Source: Actinomycetes bacterium (lineage in GTDB: Bacteria > Actinomycetota > Acidimicrobiia > Acidimicrobiales > Acidimicrobiaceae). From it: a DNA stretch of 32,832 nucleotides. Location: the NCBI GenBank assembly GCA_021822605.1, contig JAKAQL010000024.1, forward strand, positions 1-32,832, read 5' to 3'. A program made the translations under genes and the position numbers. This document shows, one piece after another, positions 8,250 through 16,341 of the stretch. The first letter of the stretch is position 1, and every line of letters begins with the position of its first letter. The notes under the pieces are model-generated. The model was not told where the DNA came from and searched no databases. It worked only from the letters and a program-made list of their open reading frames with translations.

Positions 8250-10412
8250 GTGAGTGCGGTAGTGCGGCTAGACGAGTTGACTCGACTGAGCGTGCAAGAG
8301 CTCCCGGGGATTGGCCCTGCTCGCGCTCGCGCCCTAGAGGCCCTTGGGGTCGCGAGCATCTACGATCTCGTGACCTATTTTCCTCGGCGCTACATCGATC
8401 GTTCGCGGCAGGTCGCAATCGGAGAGGCAGTCCCCGGAGAACAGGTACTTCTTGTTGGCAGGGTAGTGGATGCCCGGCGAATACCCACGCGGGGTGGTCG
8501 GGTGCTCGTCGAGGCGCAGTTGGTGGATGCGTCCGGCAAGGTGACTCTGACATTTTTTGGCCAACCATATAGGGCCAAGCAGCTTAGTTCAATCGCCGGT
8601 GAGGTTGCCGTATTCGGGCGGGTGGAGCTGTTTCGGCGTCGTCGACAGATGACAAATCCACTTGTCGATCCTATTGGGGATAAGACAGGCGCAATTGTTG
8701 GGTTGTATTCACTCAAGGAGGCTTCGGGACTCACATCTGCCGATATCGCCCGTGCAGTAGCGCAAGTCTTCTCAAGCTACTCGGAGTTTGTGGATGTTCT
8801 GCCGCCGTCGTTGCGCGGTTATCTCGGCATGTACGACAGTTACCAGGCCCTCTGGCAGCTGCACTTTCCCTCGAACGAGGCAGCCCGGCAGGCAGCTCGC
8901 AGACGGGTAGCCTTCGACGAACTCTTTCTGCTCCAGGTGAAGTTAGCCCAGCTGCGCGCCGAGCGTGAAGCGGCGGCGGTAGCGATGGTACATGATACGA
9001 ATCCGTTGCTGCCAGGCAAGGCTCGCCTTGTCCAGGAGTTCCTCGCAGGTCTTCCCTACGACCCGACACAGGGTCAGCTTGCTGCTCTCGAAGAGATCGC
9101 GAAGGATATGAGTTCTGACCGGGCCATGCATCGTCTGCTGCAAGGAGATGTGGGGTCAGGGAAGACGTTGGTCTCGGTAGTTGCCATGCTCTTTGCGGTC
9201 CAAAGCGGTCACCAAGCGGTGCTTGTGGCGCCCACAGAGGTGCTCGCTGAGCAACATTTTCGTTCGATCACCGCGCTCGTCGCCGAGACCAAGACTTCAG
9301 ACGCCTCGACTGGGCGCCTCTTTGAAGGGGAGCCACGCCCAGTCACGATTGATCTATTGACCGGTTCCACCCCTGCTGCTCGCCGACGCAAACTCCTTTC
9401 CGAGCTTCGTGACGGCTATCTCGATATCGTGATCGGCACCCATGCTCTCTTCAACGATGAGCTCGAGTTCACATCGTTGGGGCTGGTTGTCGTCGATGAA
9501 CAGCATCGCTTCGGTGTTGAGCAGCGTTCAGCCTTGACCGATCGAGTCACGGCTCAACAGGGGAGTTCACCCGACACCCTCGTCATGACGGCGACGCCTA
9601 TTCCTCGTACCGCAGCCATGACGGTCTATGGCGATCTAGACGTCTCCATCATCGAGGGGCTGCCTCCGGGGCGTCATCCAATCGAGACGCAGTGGGCGCG
9701 ATCACCACTTGAGGTGGCCGAGGCGTTCGCGTTGCTGCGTGAACAGGTGGACCTTGGCCACCAGGGCTACGTGGTCTGTCCAGTGGTGGACGAGAGCACG
9801 AAGTTGCAGGTCAGGGCCGTGACTGACGAGTTTGAGCGCTTGCAGGAGGCCGAACTCGCCGGTTTGCGGTTGGGATTGATCCATGGCAAGATGCCCTCCA
9901 AGGCCAAGGAGGAGGTCATGACAGCCTTTCGGGGTCAGGCGATCGATGTGTTGGTGGCGACGACGGTGATCGAGGTGGGTGTGGATGTCCCGAATGCTAC
10001 CGTCATGATCATCGAGGATGCAGATCGGTTTGGGATCGCTCAGCTTCATCAACTTCGGGGTCGTGTCGGGCGTGGGGCTGAGCGGTCCTTCTGTTGTCTC
10101 CTCTCAGAGGCCGACAGCGACGTGGCCAGGTCGAGACTGGAGGCCTTAGTGGCGACTGAGGATGGTTTCGCACTTGCAGAGGTCGACCTTGAGCTCCGCG
10201 GAGAGGGAACGGTACTCGGCGGACGGCAGGCCGGGCGGACGGATCTCAAGGTAGCCTCGCTGAGTCAGGATCGGGAACTGGTACTTGAGGCGCGACAGCA
10301 CGCTAGGGCGATCGTCGCCGAGGATAGATCGCTTGAGAGGCATCCGAGGCTGCGGGCGATGATGCAGGCACTCTTTGGAGAGGACGAGGCAGATTTTCTA
10401 TTGCGCAGCTGA
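8250..10412 (+). CDS. recG: ATP-dependent DNA helicase RecG
   Basis: RecG remodels stalled replication forks and branch-migrates Holliday junctions. The protein has the N-terminal wedge with a helix-hairpin-like LPGIGPARARALEALG and the OB-fold stretch VLLVGRVVDARR. It then carries superfamily 2 helicase motifs: GDVGSGKT (about residues 299-306), the DEQH box (starting D416), MTATPIPRT, TTVIEVGVDVPNAT and QLRGRVGRG. At about 720 residues it is a normal RecG length. I chose GTG 8250 because GGAGG lies 11 nt upstream; in-frame GTGs at 8217 and 8241 are alternatives adding 11 and 3 residues. The catalytic core looks intact. It is the first gene after a 277-nt gap and is followed by a region with a possible broken small gene. 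Confidence 0.95.
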   Translation: MSAVVRLDELTRLSVQELPGIGPARARALEALGVASIYDLVTYFPRRYIDRSRQVAIGEAVPGEQVLLVGRVVDARRIPTRGGRVLVEAQLVDASGKVTLTFFGQPYRAKQLSSIAGEVAVFGRVELFRRRRQMTNPLVDPIGDKTGAIVGLYSLKEASGLTSADIARAVAQVFSSYSEFVDVLPPSLRGYLGMYDSYQALWQLHFPSNEAARQAARRRVAFDELFLLQVKLAQLRAEREAAAVAMVHDTNPLLPGKARLVQEFLAGLPYDPTQGQLAALEEIAKDMSSDRAMHRLLQGDVGSGKTLVSVVAMLFAVQSGHQAVLVAPTEVLAEQHFRSITALVAETKTSDASTGRLFEGEPRPVTIDLLTGSTPAARRRKLLSELRDGYLDIVIGTHALFNDELEFTSLGLVVVDEQHRFGVEQRSALTDRVTAQQGSSPDTLVMTATPIPRTAAMTVYGDLDVSIIEGLPPGRHPIETQWARSPLEVAEAFALLREQVDLGHQGYVVCPVVDESTKLQVRAVTDEFERLQEAELAGLRLGLIHGKMPSKAKEEVMTAFRGQAIDVLVATTVIEVGVDVPNATVMIIEDADRFGIAQLHQLRGRVGRGAERSFCCLLSEADSDVARSRLEALVATEDGFALAEVDLELRGEGTVLGGRQAGRTDLKVASLSQDRELVLEARQHARAIVAEDRSLERHPRLRAMMQALFGEDEADFLLRS

Positions 10413-10691
10413 TCGGCGTGCCTCCGTGGAGGAGCGGCATTCGTACGTGGTCACATCAGCGGCGAAAACTCGGGCGGAGCTGTCGGAGATTTTTGATTCC
10501 CTCAGTTTGGCTGTGGAGGAAAGCCAAGTTGGGGGCCATCAACGCCTTGAGCGTCACGGTGTTCCGCGAGGTGGCCCGGCAAGTAGGGTGGGTAATCGTC
10601 CGACACCCCCGTGCCGGTATGGCCATGATCGAGGAAGACCCCATGCTCTCATCGCTCGACATGATCGATTGAGGCGAGAGGTGATCGTCTA
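10413..10691 (+). pseudogene. Possible frameshifted small gene between recG and rsmD
   Basis: Two overlapping plus frames each look protein-like over part of this 279-nt gap. The first, around 10446-10520, reads AAKTRAELSEIFDSLSLAV as an amphipathic helix. The second, from about 10520 to 10672, reads KAKLGAINALSVTVFREVARQ..., ending DPMLSSLDMID with a TGA at 10670-10672. Joining them would need a +1 shift near 10515-10525 and would give a protein of roughly 75-80 residues. Alternatively a single frame from GTG 10418 encodes 84 residues with an odd Arg/Trp-rich start. I recognise no family. It may be a decayed gene, a sequencing error, or chance. Confidence 0.25.
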
Positions 10692-11237
10692 GTGAGGATA
10701 GTCGCAGGTACGCTCGGTGGACGAAGGTTGAACCTTCGGGTCCCCGCTGGAGTTCGTCCGACCACCGAACGGCTACGAGAGGCGTTGTTCTCGATTTTGG
10801 AGAGCAAGATCGGCCTTCAAGGGAGCACCTGGCTCGATCTCTTTGGAGGATCAGGGGCGATCGGCTTTGAGGCGATCTCTCGCGGTGCCTCCTCTGTCGT
10901 CTACAACGACGTCAATGTTGGCCTAGCAAACCAGGTACGCAGAGAGGCACTCGTCCTTGGAGTGGCCGACCGGATGAGTTTCCATACCTTCGAGGCTACA
11001 CAATACCTTGATCGTATTCAGGCGGACGAGTTCGAGTTTATCTTCCTCGACCCGCCGTATCGTTACTCAGGGTTCCAAGAGCTCGGTCAGAGGTTACCCT
11101 CCGCTCGGTTCGTAGTGGTAGAGTCTACTAGCGAAGTGACGCTTGGTCCACGTTGGAAGGCGCGTTGGTGGCGTCGCTTCGGGGATACGCGTCTGGGGCT
11201 TTTTGAGCCGGCTGAGCATGAGGGGCAAGAGAGCTGA
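10692..11237 (+). CDS. rsmD: 16S rRNA (guanine966-N2)-methyltransferase
   Basis: RsmD methylates G966 of 16S rRNA during 30S assembly using S-adenosylmethionine. The 181-residue protein begins with the typical MRIVAGTLGGRRL and the PTTERLREALFSIL substrate segment. It has the SAM-binding glycine motif DLFGGSGAIGFEAISRGA and the catalytic FLDPPY motif of N2/N6-methyltransferases. Start is GTG 10692; its first bases overlap no gene, and no strong ribosome-binding site is seen (GAGAGGTGATC upstream). Adjacent coaD is the usual partner, although here 247 nt separate them instead of the usual tight coupling. Confidence 0.93.
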   Translation: MRIVAGTLGGRRLNLRVPAGVRPTTERLREALFSILESKIGLQGSTWLDLFGGSGAIGFEAISRGASSVVYNDVNVGLANQVRREALVLGVADRMSFHTFEATQYLDRIQADEFEFIFLDPPYRYSGFQELGQRLPSARFVVVESTSEVTLGPRWKARWWRRFGDTRLGLFEPAEHEGQES

Positions 11238-11251
11238 TGAACACAGGCTTG

Positions 11252-11270
11252 CGTTGCGAACGACGCAACG
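11252..11270. repeat. Inverted repeat in the rsmD-coaD gap
   Basis: CGTTGCG (11252-11258) and CGCAACG (11264-11270) are perfectly complementary around a 5-nt loop, 15 nt after the rsmD stop. There is no T-run. It could be an RNA stabilising hairpin or weak terminator. The rest of 11238-11484 shows no gene I can support; the open frames there lack family features. Confidence 0.35.
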
Positions 11271-11484
11271 AGGATGGAATGAAGGTGTACAGGGTCAGCC
11301 AAGGCATCAGCGGTACTGGTGGATGGAGGCAAGGCGCGAGAGTTGTTCATGTGCGAGCGCTTTGCACACGGCAGGCCGGGCTTCAGGGTGCGGTCGGTCG
11401 AGACATCGGTACTGCACCACGAGTCGGTGCCATGGCACTAGGCCCGAATATGGCGCGAGCAGAGAGTGGGGTGATGACGTTCTC

Positions 11485-11967
11485 ATGAGACGTGCGCTTT
11501 TCCCAGGATCCTTTGATCCTTTTCATAACGGTCATCTTGAAGTCGTCGAGCGAGCGAGCCAGCTCTTTGATGAAGTAGTGGTGGCCGCGATGCGCAACCC
11601 CCAAAAAGCGGGACCCCTCTTCTCCCTTGAGGAGCGGATGGATCTGGTGCGGCTTGCGGTTGAGGGCATGCAGAACGTCACCGTTGTCGCGTTGGCATCG
11701 CTGGTGGTAAATCTCGCACGTGAAGTGGAGGCGACCGTGATTGTCCGCGGGTTGCGGGCAGTCTCAGACTTCGAGATTGAACTGCAGATGGCACAGATGA
11801 ACAGGGAGCTCTCGGGGATCGATACGTTATTCGTCCCGACCTCCTCCGAGTACTCATACCTCTCATCCAAGTTGATCAGGGAGGTGGCAGCCTACGGAGG
11901 CAACGTTGCGTCTTTGGTTCCAAAGCCGGTCGATGCGGCGCTCAGAGAGCGGAATCGATTGCCGTGA
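11485..11967 (+). CDS. coaD: Pantetheine-phosphate adenylyltransferase
   Basis: CoaD transfers AMP from ATP to 4'-phosphopantetheine, the penultimate step of coenzyme A synthesis. The 160-residue protein matches the family length and shows GSFDPFHNGH (8-17, the nucleotidyltransferase HxGH motif), VRGLRAVSDFEIELQM, and PTSSEYSYLSSKLIREVA. The ATG at 11485 gives the canonical MRRALFPGSFDP start; the frame is open further upstream, but that extension has no similarity to the family. Its stop overlaps the start of the next gene by 4 nt (GTGA), implying coupling. CoA made here feeds the carrier protein encoded by acpP downstream, which needs 4'-phosphopantetheine. Confidence 0.95.
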   Translation: MRRALFPGSFDPFHNGHLEVVERASQLFDEVVVAAMRNPQKAGPLFSLEERMDLVRLAVEGMQNVTVVALASLVVNLAREVEATVIVRGLRAVSDFEIELQMAQMNRELSGIDTLFVPTSSEYSYLSSKLIREVAAYGGNVASLVPKPVDAALRERNRLP

Positions 11968-12548
11968 CCGTGGCACCTGAGCGTGAGTCGATCACGGAAC
12001 TGCTCCGGACGCTGCGAGCGTTAGTCGCCGACGGCAAAGGGGTCCCGCTCTCGGCATCGGTGATGATTCCCCGTGATCGGGCGCTTGAACTTATCGATCG
12101 CTGTCTTGACGCCTCTCCTCGTGAGGTCACCGAGGCCCGAGAAATTCTGGCCGAGCGGACCCAGGTGCTTGAGCGTACGAAGGCTGAAGCCCAACAGTTG
12201 TTGGAAGAGGCACGCCGTCGTGCACAGGTGCTGGTGGAGCAGAGTGAGGTCGTTCAGGCGGCCCAGGCTGGAGCGAACAGTATTCGCGTGCAAGCCAACG
12301 AACAGGCCAACCACTTGAAGCGCCAGACTGAGGATTACATCGATCGAAGGTTGGCTAACTTTGAAATCATTCTGTCGGATCTGTTAGACCAAACACGTCG
12401 CGGACGGCAACGGCTCGCCGACAGCTCGGAGCCCAAGGCTCCGGAGACCCAGTCTCCAGGTGTCCAGTCTCCAGATGATTTTTTTCAAACCGATGAGCCT
12501 GGATCACCTTCCGGGAAGAATGCGGGAGACGACGAGAGCGGTGCATGA
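11964..12548 (+). CDS. Coiled-coil (DivIVA/ATP-synthase-B-like) protein
   Basis: A 194-residue soluble protein. After an N-terminal RTLRALVADGKGVPLSAS segment it forms a long charged coiled coil at about residues 55-150 (EILAERTQVLERTKAEAQ and onward, rich in Glu, Arg, Gln and Ala). The tail of about 40 residues is Pro/Ser/Asp-rich and disordered. Proteins of this shape lie between coaD and yceD in many actinobacteria and are usually annotated as DivIVA-like or as hypothetical; the characteristic DivIVA membrane-binding N-terminus is not evident here. It overlaps coaD by 4 nt and the following yceD by 8 nt. A scaffold role in cell division or growth is possible but not shown. Confidence 0.75.
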   Translation: MTVAPERESITELLRTLRALVADGKGVPLSASVMIPRDRALELIDRCLDASPREVTEAREILAERTQVLERTKAEAQQLLEEARRRAQVLVEQSEVVQAAQAGANSIRVQANEQANHLKRQTEDYIDRRLANFEIILSDLLDQTRRGRQRLADSSEPKAPETQSPGVQSPDDFFQTDEPGSPSGKNAGDDESGA

Positions 12549-13032
12549 CTTTGAGATCTCCGTCGCCCATCTGCTCAGGGGAAGCGAGCGCGCCAGTGAC
12601 GTTGTGCTGCAAGGCAACATCCCGGGGTTGTTCGTTACCTCTTCTCGGATCCTCGACGATGCGGTGATTCGGGTCGATGGACGTGTTGAGGCGGTTGGCG
12701 AGGGCCTCCTCGTCTCGCTTGAGGTACACGCGGAGTATGTGGGGGAGTGTGTGCGCTGCCTCGGAGAGATGCATGGAGAGTTGGCCGGTCGCTCCCGGGA
12801 GCTCTTCATCGAGGGTGAGGATACGGAAGAGCACTATGGTTTTCGAGGAGAGACCCTTGATCTCCGGGCTGCGGTAAGCGACCTCTGCGTGCTGGGTTTG
12901 CCGCCGGTGCCACTCTGCCGCGAGGATTGTAAAGGTCTCTGCCAGTACTGTGGGGCTGATCTCAACGAGGGACCCTGCGGATGTACCGACGATAGCGGCG
13001 ATCCGCGATGGGCTGCGCTCGATCAGCTCTAG
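12541..13032 (+). CDS. yceD: YceD/DUF177 family protein
   Basis: A 163-residue member of the DUF177 family, almost always encoded directly before rpmF; in plants and bacteria it has been linked to 23S rRNA/50S accumulation. It shows the family's FEISVAHLLRG start, the CVRC pair (C70, C73) and a cysteine-rich C-terminus (C126, C130, C134, C137, C146, C148; LCQYCGADLN), likely binding zinc. I selected GTG 12541 because it places HDFEISVA at the N-terminus as in relatives and gives an 8-nt overlap with the upstream gene. ATG 12520 in the same frame is an alternative that adds seven residues. A 256-nt gap separates it from rpmF, longer than usual. Confidence 0.88.
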   Translation: MHDFEISVAHLLRGSERASDVVLQGNIPGLFVTSSRILDDAVIRVDGRVEAVGEGLLVSLEVHAEYVGECVRCLGEMHGELAGRSRELFIEGEDTEEHYGFRGETLDLRAAVSDLCVLGLPPVPLCREDCKGLCQYCGADLNEGPCGCTDDSGDPRWAALDQL

Positions 13033-13225
13033 GCAATCGAAACAAGCGCAGAGTTCCCTGTCGTCCCACTCGTGGGCCCACCAGAGAGGTCCGAGAGGTG
13101 TGTTGGGGGCAAGTACCGAGACGATGCTCCGGCGCGCCGAGGATGACCCTGTTCCCCGAGCACTGGCGGACATGGTTTGGGACCGGAGCGATTAGAGTTA
13201 CTTGGTCAATTTGAATTCTCGAGGT

Positions 13226-13247
13226 CAAGCGCTGACACGTGCGCTTG
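13226..13247. repeat. Inverted repeat upstream of rpmF
   Basis: CAAGCGC (13226-13232) and GCGCTTG (13241-13247) are perfect 7-bp arms around an 8-nt loop, about 40 nt before the rpmF start. Promoter-like elements (TTGTTC and TAACAA) follow closely. It could be a regulator site or leader hairpin controlling rpmF-plsX-acpP. The remainder of 13033-13288 contains no supported gene. Confidence 0.35.
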
Positions 13248-13288
13248 TTCAATCGGTGTACATGGTAACAATAGAGGAGTGAGTGGTC

Positions 13289-13471
13289 ATGGCGGTTCCT
13301 AAGCGATCTACGTCGAAGGCAAAGACGAGGAGTCGAAGAGCTTCCTCGTGGAAGCTGATGGCGCCAGCTGCTAGCCTGTGCCCGACCTGCTCGAGTCCCA
13401 AACGACCGCATTATGTCTGCCCAAGCTGTGGCTACTATAAGGGCCGCCCAGCGCTTGAGGTGGAAGCGTAA
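13289..13471 (+). CDS. rpmF: Large ribosomal subunit protein bL32
   Basis: A 60-residue bL32 with the universal MAVPKRSTSKAKTRSRR start and zinc-ribbon cysteines C31/C34 (CPTC) and C44/C47 (CPSC), followed by GYYKGRPAL. The ATG at 13289 follows GAGGAG by about 9 nt. The downstream plsX start lies 4 nt past the stop, so ribosome protein and phospholipid synthesis genes are cotranscribed, as in many bacteria. Confidence 0.95.
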   Translation: MAVPKRSTSKAKTRSRRASSWKLMAPAASLCPTCSSPKRPHYVCPSCGYYKGRPALEVEA

Positions 13472-13475
13472 GCAC

Positions 13476-14459
13476 GTGAAGCCTGTTGCCATCGACCTCA
13501 TGGGGGGTGACAGCGGCCCAGCCGTGATTGTCGAGGGTGTCCTCGAGGCACTCGAGTCCTCCGATGGCGATATTGTCGTTGTCGGAACCAAAGAGGCATG
13601 CCGTCCGCTGGAGGGGAATGCCCGTGTTCGGGTCGTGCACGCGAGTGAGGAGATCCTCATGAGTGATGATCCTGCGACTGCACCTCGACGGAAACGTGAT
13701 GCCTCCATGGTAGTAGGAGCGACCCTGCTTAAGGAACAACAGGTCAGCGCCTTGATCACCTTTGGTAACTCGGGGGCAGCGATGGCGACCGCCCTCGTGA
13801 AGGTCGGTCGCATTCGAGGGGTTGCTCGTCCGGCGATCACCGTGGAGATCCCGGTTCCAGGGACCACGTCAACGATCTTGCTTGATTCTGGAGCCAACAC
13901 CGAGGTCACACCCGCTTGGCTTCACCAGTTCGCGGTGATGGGCTCAGTTTTTTGCGCTGCGCGACTCAACATCGATCGACCCCGTGTTGGACTGCTCTCC
14001 ATCGGCGAGGAGCCGGGAAAAGGCAACACGTTGGTGAAGGAGACCTATCAGCTGCTCGTCGATGAGCCAGCGATTCACTTCATCGGAAATGTCGAGGGTC
14101 GCGACGTGATGAGTGATCGTGTCGATGTCGTCGTGACTGATGGCTTTACTGGTAACGTCGTCCTCAAGTCTTTGGAGGGCGCCGCCCGTCTGTTTGCCCA
14201 CGCGGTCCTCGATGCCCTGTCCGCTGGGGACGATGGGGTCATTGATCTTGCACTGCCGAAGCTGTTGCCGCTTTGGAATCAGATGACGCCTGATGACACC
14301 GGAGCTGCCGCGCTTTTAGGGGTGAATGGTTTGTTTTTGATTGGTCATGGTGCATCCAACGCCCGCGCGGTCGCAAGCGCGGTTCGCAATGCGCGTCAAC
14401 TTGACCAGGCCGACGTGGTCGAAACGATTCGAAGATTAGAGGGGAGTACAGGTGAGTAG
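13476..14459 (+). CDS. plsX: Phosphate acyltransferase
   Basis: PlsX makes acyl-phosphate from acyl-ACP, supplying the PlsY acyltransferase in phosphatidic acid synthesis. The 327-residue protein has AIDLMGGDSGP at the start, MSDDPATAPRRKRDASM, TFGNSGAAMA, LLDSGAN, GLLSIGEEPGKGN, and VTDGFTGNVVLKSLEG, all family landmarks. I chose GTG 13476, which gives the usual short start; an in-frame TTG at 13455 would overlap rpmF. GAGGTGG lies 12 nt upstream. It ends in an 8-nt overlap (GTGAGTAG) with acpP, whose product is its direct substrate carrier. Confidence 0.93.
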   Translation: MKPVAIDLMGGDSGPAVIVEGVLEALESSDGDIVVVGTKEACRPLEGNARVRVVHASEEILMSDDPATAPRRKRDASMVVGATLLKEQQVSALITFGNSGAAMATALVKVGRIRGVARPAITVEIPVPGTTSTILLDSGANTEVTPAWLHQFAVMGSVFCAARLNIDRPRVGLLSIGEEPGKGNTLVKETYQLLVDEPAIHFIGNVEGRDVMSDRVDVVVTDGFTGNVVLKSLEGAARLFAHAVLDALSAGDDGVIDLALPKLLPLWNQMTPDDTGAAALLGVNGLFLIGHGASNARAVASAVRNARQLDQADVVETIRRLEGSTGE

Positions 14460-14730
14460 CCCACTGACACGGGATGAGATTTTTCAAGTCATTCGCCATC
14501 AACTTGCAGAGATACTAGAGATCAACGAGGATCGTATCAGTGAGGGTTCATCGTTTGTGGATGATCTCGATGCAGACTCGCTTGCCTTGATTGAGCTGGT
14601 CGAGGCGATAGAGGGTGAGTTCTCCAAGGGCGAGCATCAGTTTCGCATTGAGGACGACGATCTTGAGGATCTTCGAACCATGCGTGATGCCGTCGACTAC
14701 GTCGTACAGGTACTCGGAGTTAGCCAGTAA
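14452..14730 (+). CDS. acpP: Acyl carrier protein
   Basis: A 92-residue acidic four-helix protein with the phosphopantetheine attachment motif DDLDADSLALIELV; the modified serine is S43. It carries growing acyl chains in fatty acid synthesis and delivers them to PlsX. The N-terminus is slightly longer than in the E. coli protein (about 77 residues). The GTG start lies inside the plsX stop overlap, and rnc begins 2 nt after its stop. No fab condensing-enzyme genes are in the window, so this may be the housekeeping ACP or a secondary one; its position between plsX and rnc favours housekeeping. Confidence 0.92.
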   Translation: MSSPLTRDEIFQVIRHQLAEILEINEDRISEGSSFVDDLDADSLALIELVEAIEGEFSKGEHQFRIEDDDLEDLRTMRDAVDYVVQVLGVSQ

Positions 14731-14732
14731 CG

Positions 14733-15512
14733 TTGGCCGACCGGCGTGCTTGGCGTCCTGAACCGGGGATTTTCTCGATCCTTCCGGTTGGTTTTGTCGA
14801 TCACCCACTCTTTGCCCAGGCGCTTACTCACCGATCCGGTACCGATGGATCCCATGATTCGAATGAACGTCTCGAGCTACTTGGCGATGCGGTCTTAGAG
14901 CTCGTCATCACCGATCAGCTCTATCATCGATTCCCCGATGCCACTGAGGGCAGGTTGACCAAGCTCCGGGCTGCACTCGTGAGTCGAGCCACCCTAGCAG
15001 AGCGAGCCGAGGAGTTGGGACTTGGCGAGCTGTTGGTCGTTGGTCAGGCGGATGCCAAGAGTGCCAACGCGCTGTCAAACGCCCTTGAGGCCATCGTCGG
15101 GGCGGTCTATGAGACTGACGGGCTCCTGGGCGCACGTCACTTTGTCGCCGCGCTTCTCGATCCGCTGTTGGCAGCCGCCGGTGACGACGAGATTCTTGGT
15201 GATTATAAGTCCCATCTTCATGAGCTGCTGGCACAACTTCGGCAACGTGGACCCCACTACGAAGTGGATTGGACGGGGCCCGATCACGATCGTGTGTTTC
15301 GGGTGCGACTCTCCATCGAGGGTTTGGGGAGTTTCGAGGGGGTGGGACACTCGCGCAAGGAGGCTGAGCAGGTCGCTTGTCGAGAGGCCCTCGATGAGAT
15401 TGGTGTCTCTGGCTTTGCCGACTCCACCTCCAGTCGAGACCCGGAGGAGCACCATTCCAACAAGTCAAGGCGGCAGGCAAGAGTGAAAAAGGCATCACCG
15501 CCCGGTGCCTGA
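14733..15512 (+). CDS. rnc: Ribonuclease III
   Basis: RNase III cleaves double-stranded RNA in rRNA precursors and other transcripts. The 259-residue protein carries the signature NERLELLGDAVLELV (44-58), containing the catalytic acidic residues, and the second acidic cluster in NALEAIVGAVY. A C-terminal double-stranded RNA-binding domain follows (KSHLHELLAQLRQRGPHYEV to KEAEQVACREALDEIG). The last 35 residues are basic and probably disordered. The start appears to be TTG 14733, since no ATG or GTG lies in frame before the catalytic domain. It overlaps mutM by 8 nt. Confidence 0.94.
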   Translation: MADRRAWRPEPGIFSILPVGFVDHPLFAQALTHRSGTDGSHDSNERLELLGDAVLELVITDQLYHRFPDATEGRLTKLRAALVSRATLAERAEELGLGELLVVGQADAKSANALSNALEAIVGAVYETDGLLGARHFVAALLDPLLAAAGDDEILGDYKSHLHELLAQLRQRGPHYEVDWTGPDHDRVFRVRLSIEGLGSFEGVGHSRKEAEQVACREALDEIGVSGFADSTSSRDPEEHHSNKSRRQARVKKASPPGA

Positions 15513-16341
15513 GTTGCCGGAGGTTGAGACGATCCGGCGTCAGCTCACGGCCGGGATCGTCGGTGATGTTGCCAAGGCTGTTTCACTCCCTGGACGGAGG
15601 GTTGTGCGTCGTGGCGATATGGAGTCGCTGTTGCATTGGAGACCAGCGCGAGTGGTTCGCATCGATAGAGTTGGAAAATTTCTTGCTCTTTGTCTGGAGA
15701 ATGGGTCAGCTCTGGTGATCCACTTCGGCATGTCAGGTCATCTGCGCCTCAGCGAAGGGGGCGAACTGGAGCGTCACACGCAATGTGTTGTGACATTCGC
15801 AAGTGGCCGAACGCTCTCTCTTGTCGATCCGAGAACCTTCGGCGAGGTGTTTCTGGTTGAGGCGTGGAGTTCGAGATGGCCATATTCACCCGAGCTTGCT
15901 GGGCTAGGGATCGATCTACTCTGTGATCGCGAGCGGGTCGTCGAACACGTCAGAGATCGTTTTGGCCACACGCAGCGCTCCGTGAAGGCCTTTATCATGG
16001 ACCAGAAGATGATGGCGGGACTGGGCAACATGTATGCAGACGAGGCTCTCTACCGTGTCGGCGTTCACCCTGAAGAGACTTGTACCACGATGGGCGCGGA
16101 CCGGCTGGATTCGTTGATCAGCAGTATTCGCAGGGTGCTCGACGAGGCGATCAATGCAGATGGTTCGACGTTCTTGGATCGTAGCTATCGGAACCTCGAG
16201 GGAGAGGGCCGATACTACCCTTGTCTTCTGGTCTATCAGCGCCAGTTACGACGCTGCCTGTTGTGCTACTCGGTGATCGAACGTCTACGGTATCAGGGTC
16301 GGTATTCGCATTTTTGCCCCAAGTGTCAGCGGAGGTTGTGA
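15505..16341 (+). CDS. mutM: Formamidopyrimidine-DNA glycosylase (Fpg)
   Basis: Excises oxidised purines such as 8-oxoguanine and nicks the abasic site (beta/delta-lyase). The 278-residue protein has the catalytic N-terminus PELPEVETIRRQL (P2 and E3 after Met removal), the conserved lysine K58 (VGKFLAL), and HFGMSGHLRL. NMYADEALYRVGVHPEE is in the helix-two-turn-helix part. The C-terminal zinc finger has C251, C254, C271 and C274, with the DNA-contacting R266 (QGRYSHFCPKC). The start is GTG 15505, overlapping rnc by 8 nt, and its stop shares one base with the smc start (TGATG). Confidence 0.95.
   Translation: MPELPEVETIRRQLTAGIVGDVAKAVSLPGRRVVRRGDMESLLHWRPARVVRIDRVGKFLALCLENGSALVIHFGMSGHLRLSEGGELERHTQCVVTFASGRTLSLVDPRTFGEVFLVEAWSSRWPYSPELAGLGIDLLCDRERVVEHVRDRFGHTQRSVKAFIMDQKMMAGLGNMYADEALYRVGVHPEETCTTMGADRLDSLISSIRRVLDEAINADGSTFLDRSYRNLEGEGRYYPCLLVYQRQLRRCLLCYSVIERLRYQGRYSHFCPKCQRRL

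Noticed and set aside
11143-11484. Upstream extension of the coaD frame
   Set aside because: The frame is open but the extra 114 residues do not resemble the CoaD family, which begins at MRRALFPGSFDP (ATG 11485). The extension also overlaps rsmD.
11237-11488. 83-codon plus frame between rsmD and coaD
   Set aside because: Starts at an ATG touching the rsmD stop, but the composition is arbitrary (Gly/Arg/Val) and there are no family features. Reported only as gap content.
12367-13173. Long minus-strand open frame (268 codons) opposite the coiled-coil and yceD genes
   Set aside because: It lies wholly antisense to two genes with clear family features, and its translation has no domain, repeats or composition typical of a protein. 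Open antisense frames are common in GC-rich DNA.
12962-13909. Minus-strand open frame (315 codons) across rpmF and plsX
   Set aside because: It is antisense to rpmF and plsX, which are certain by motif, and shows no features of its own.
14908-15498. Minus-strand open frame (196 codons) opposite rnc
   Set aside because: Pro/Arg-rich translation with no recognisable pattern, antisense to RNase III.
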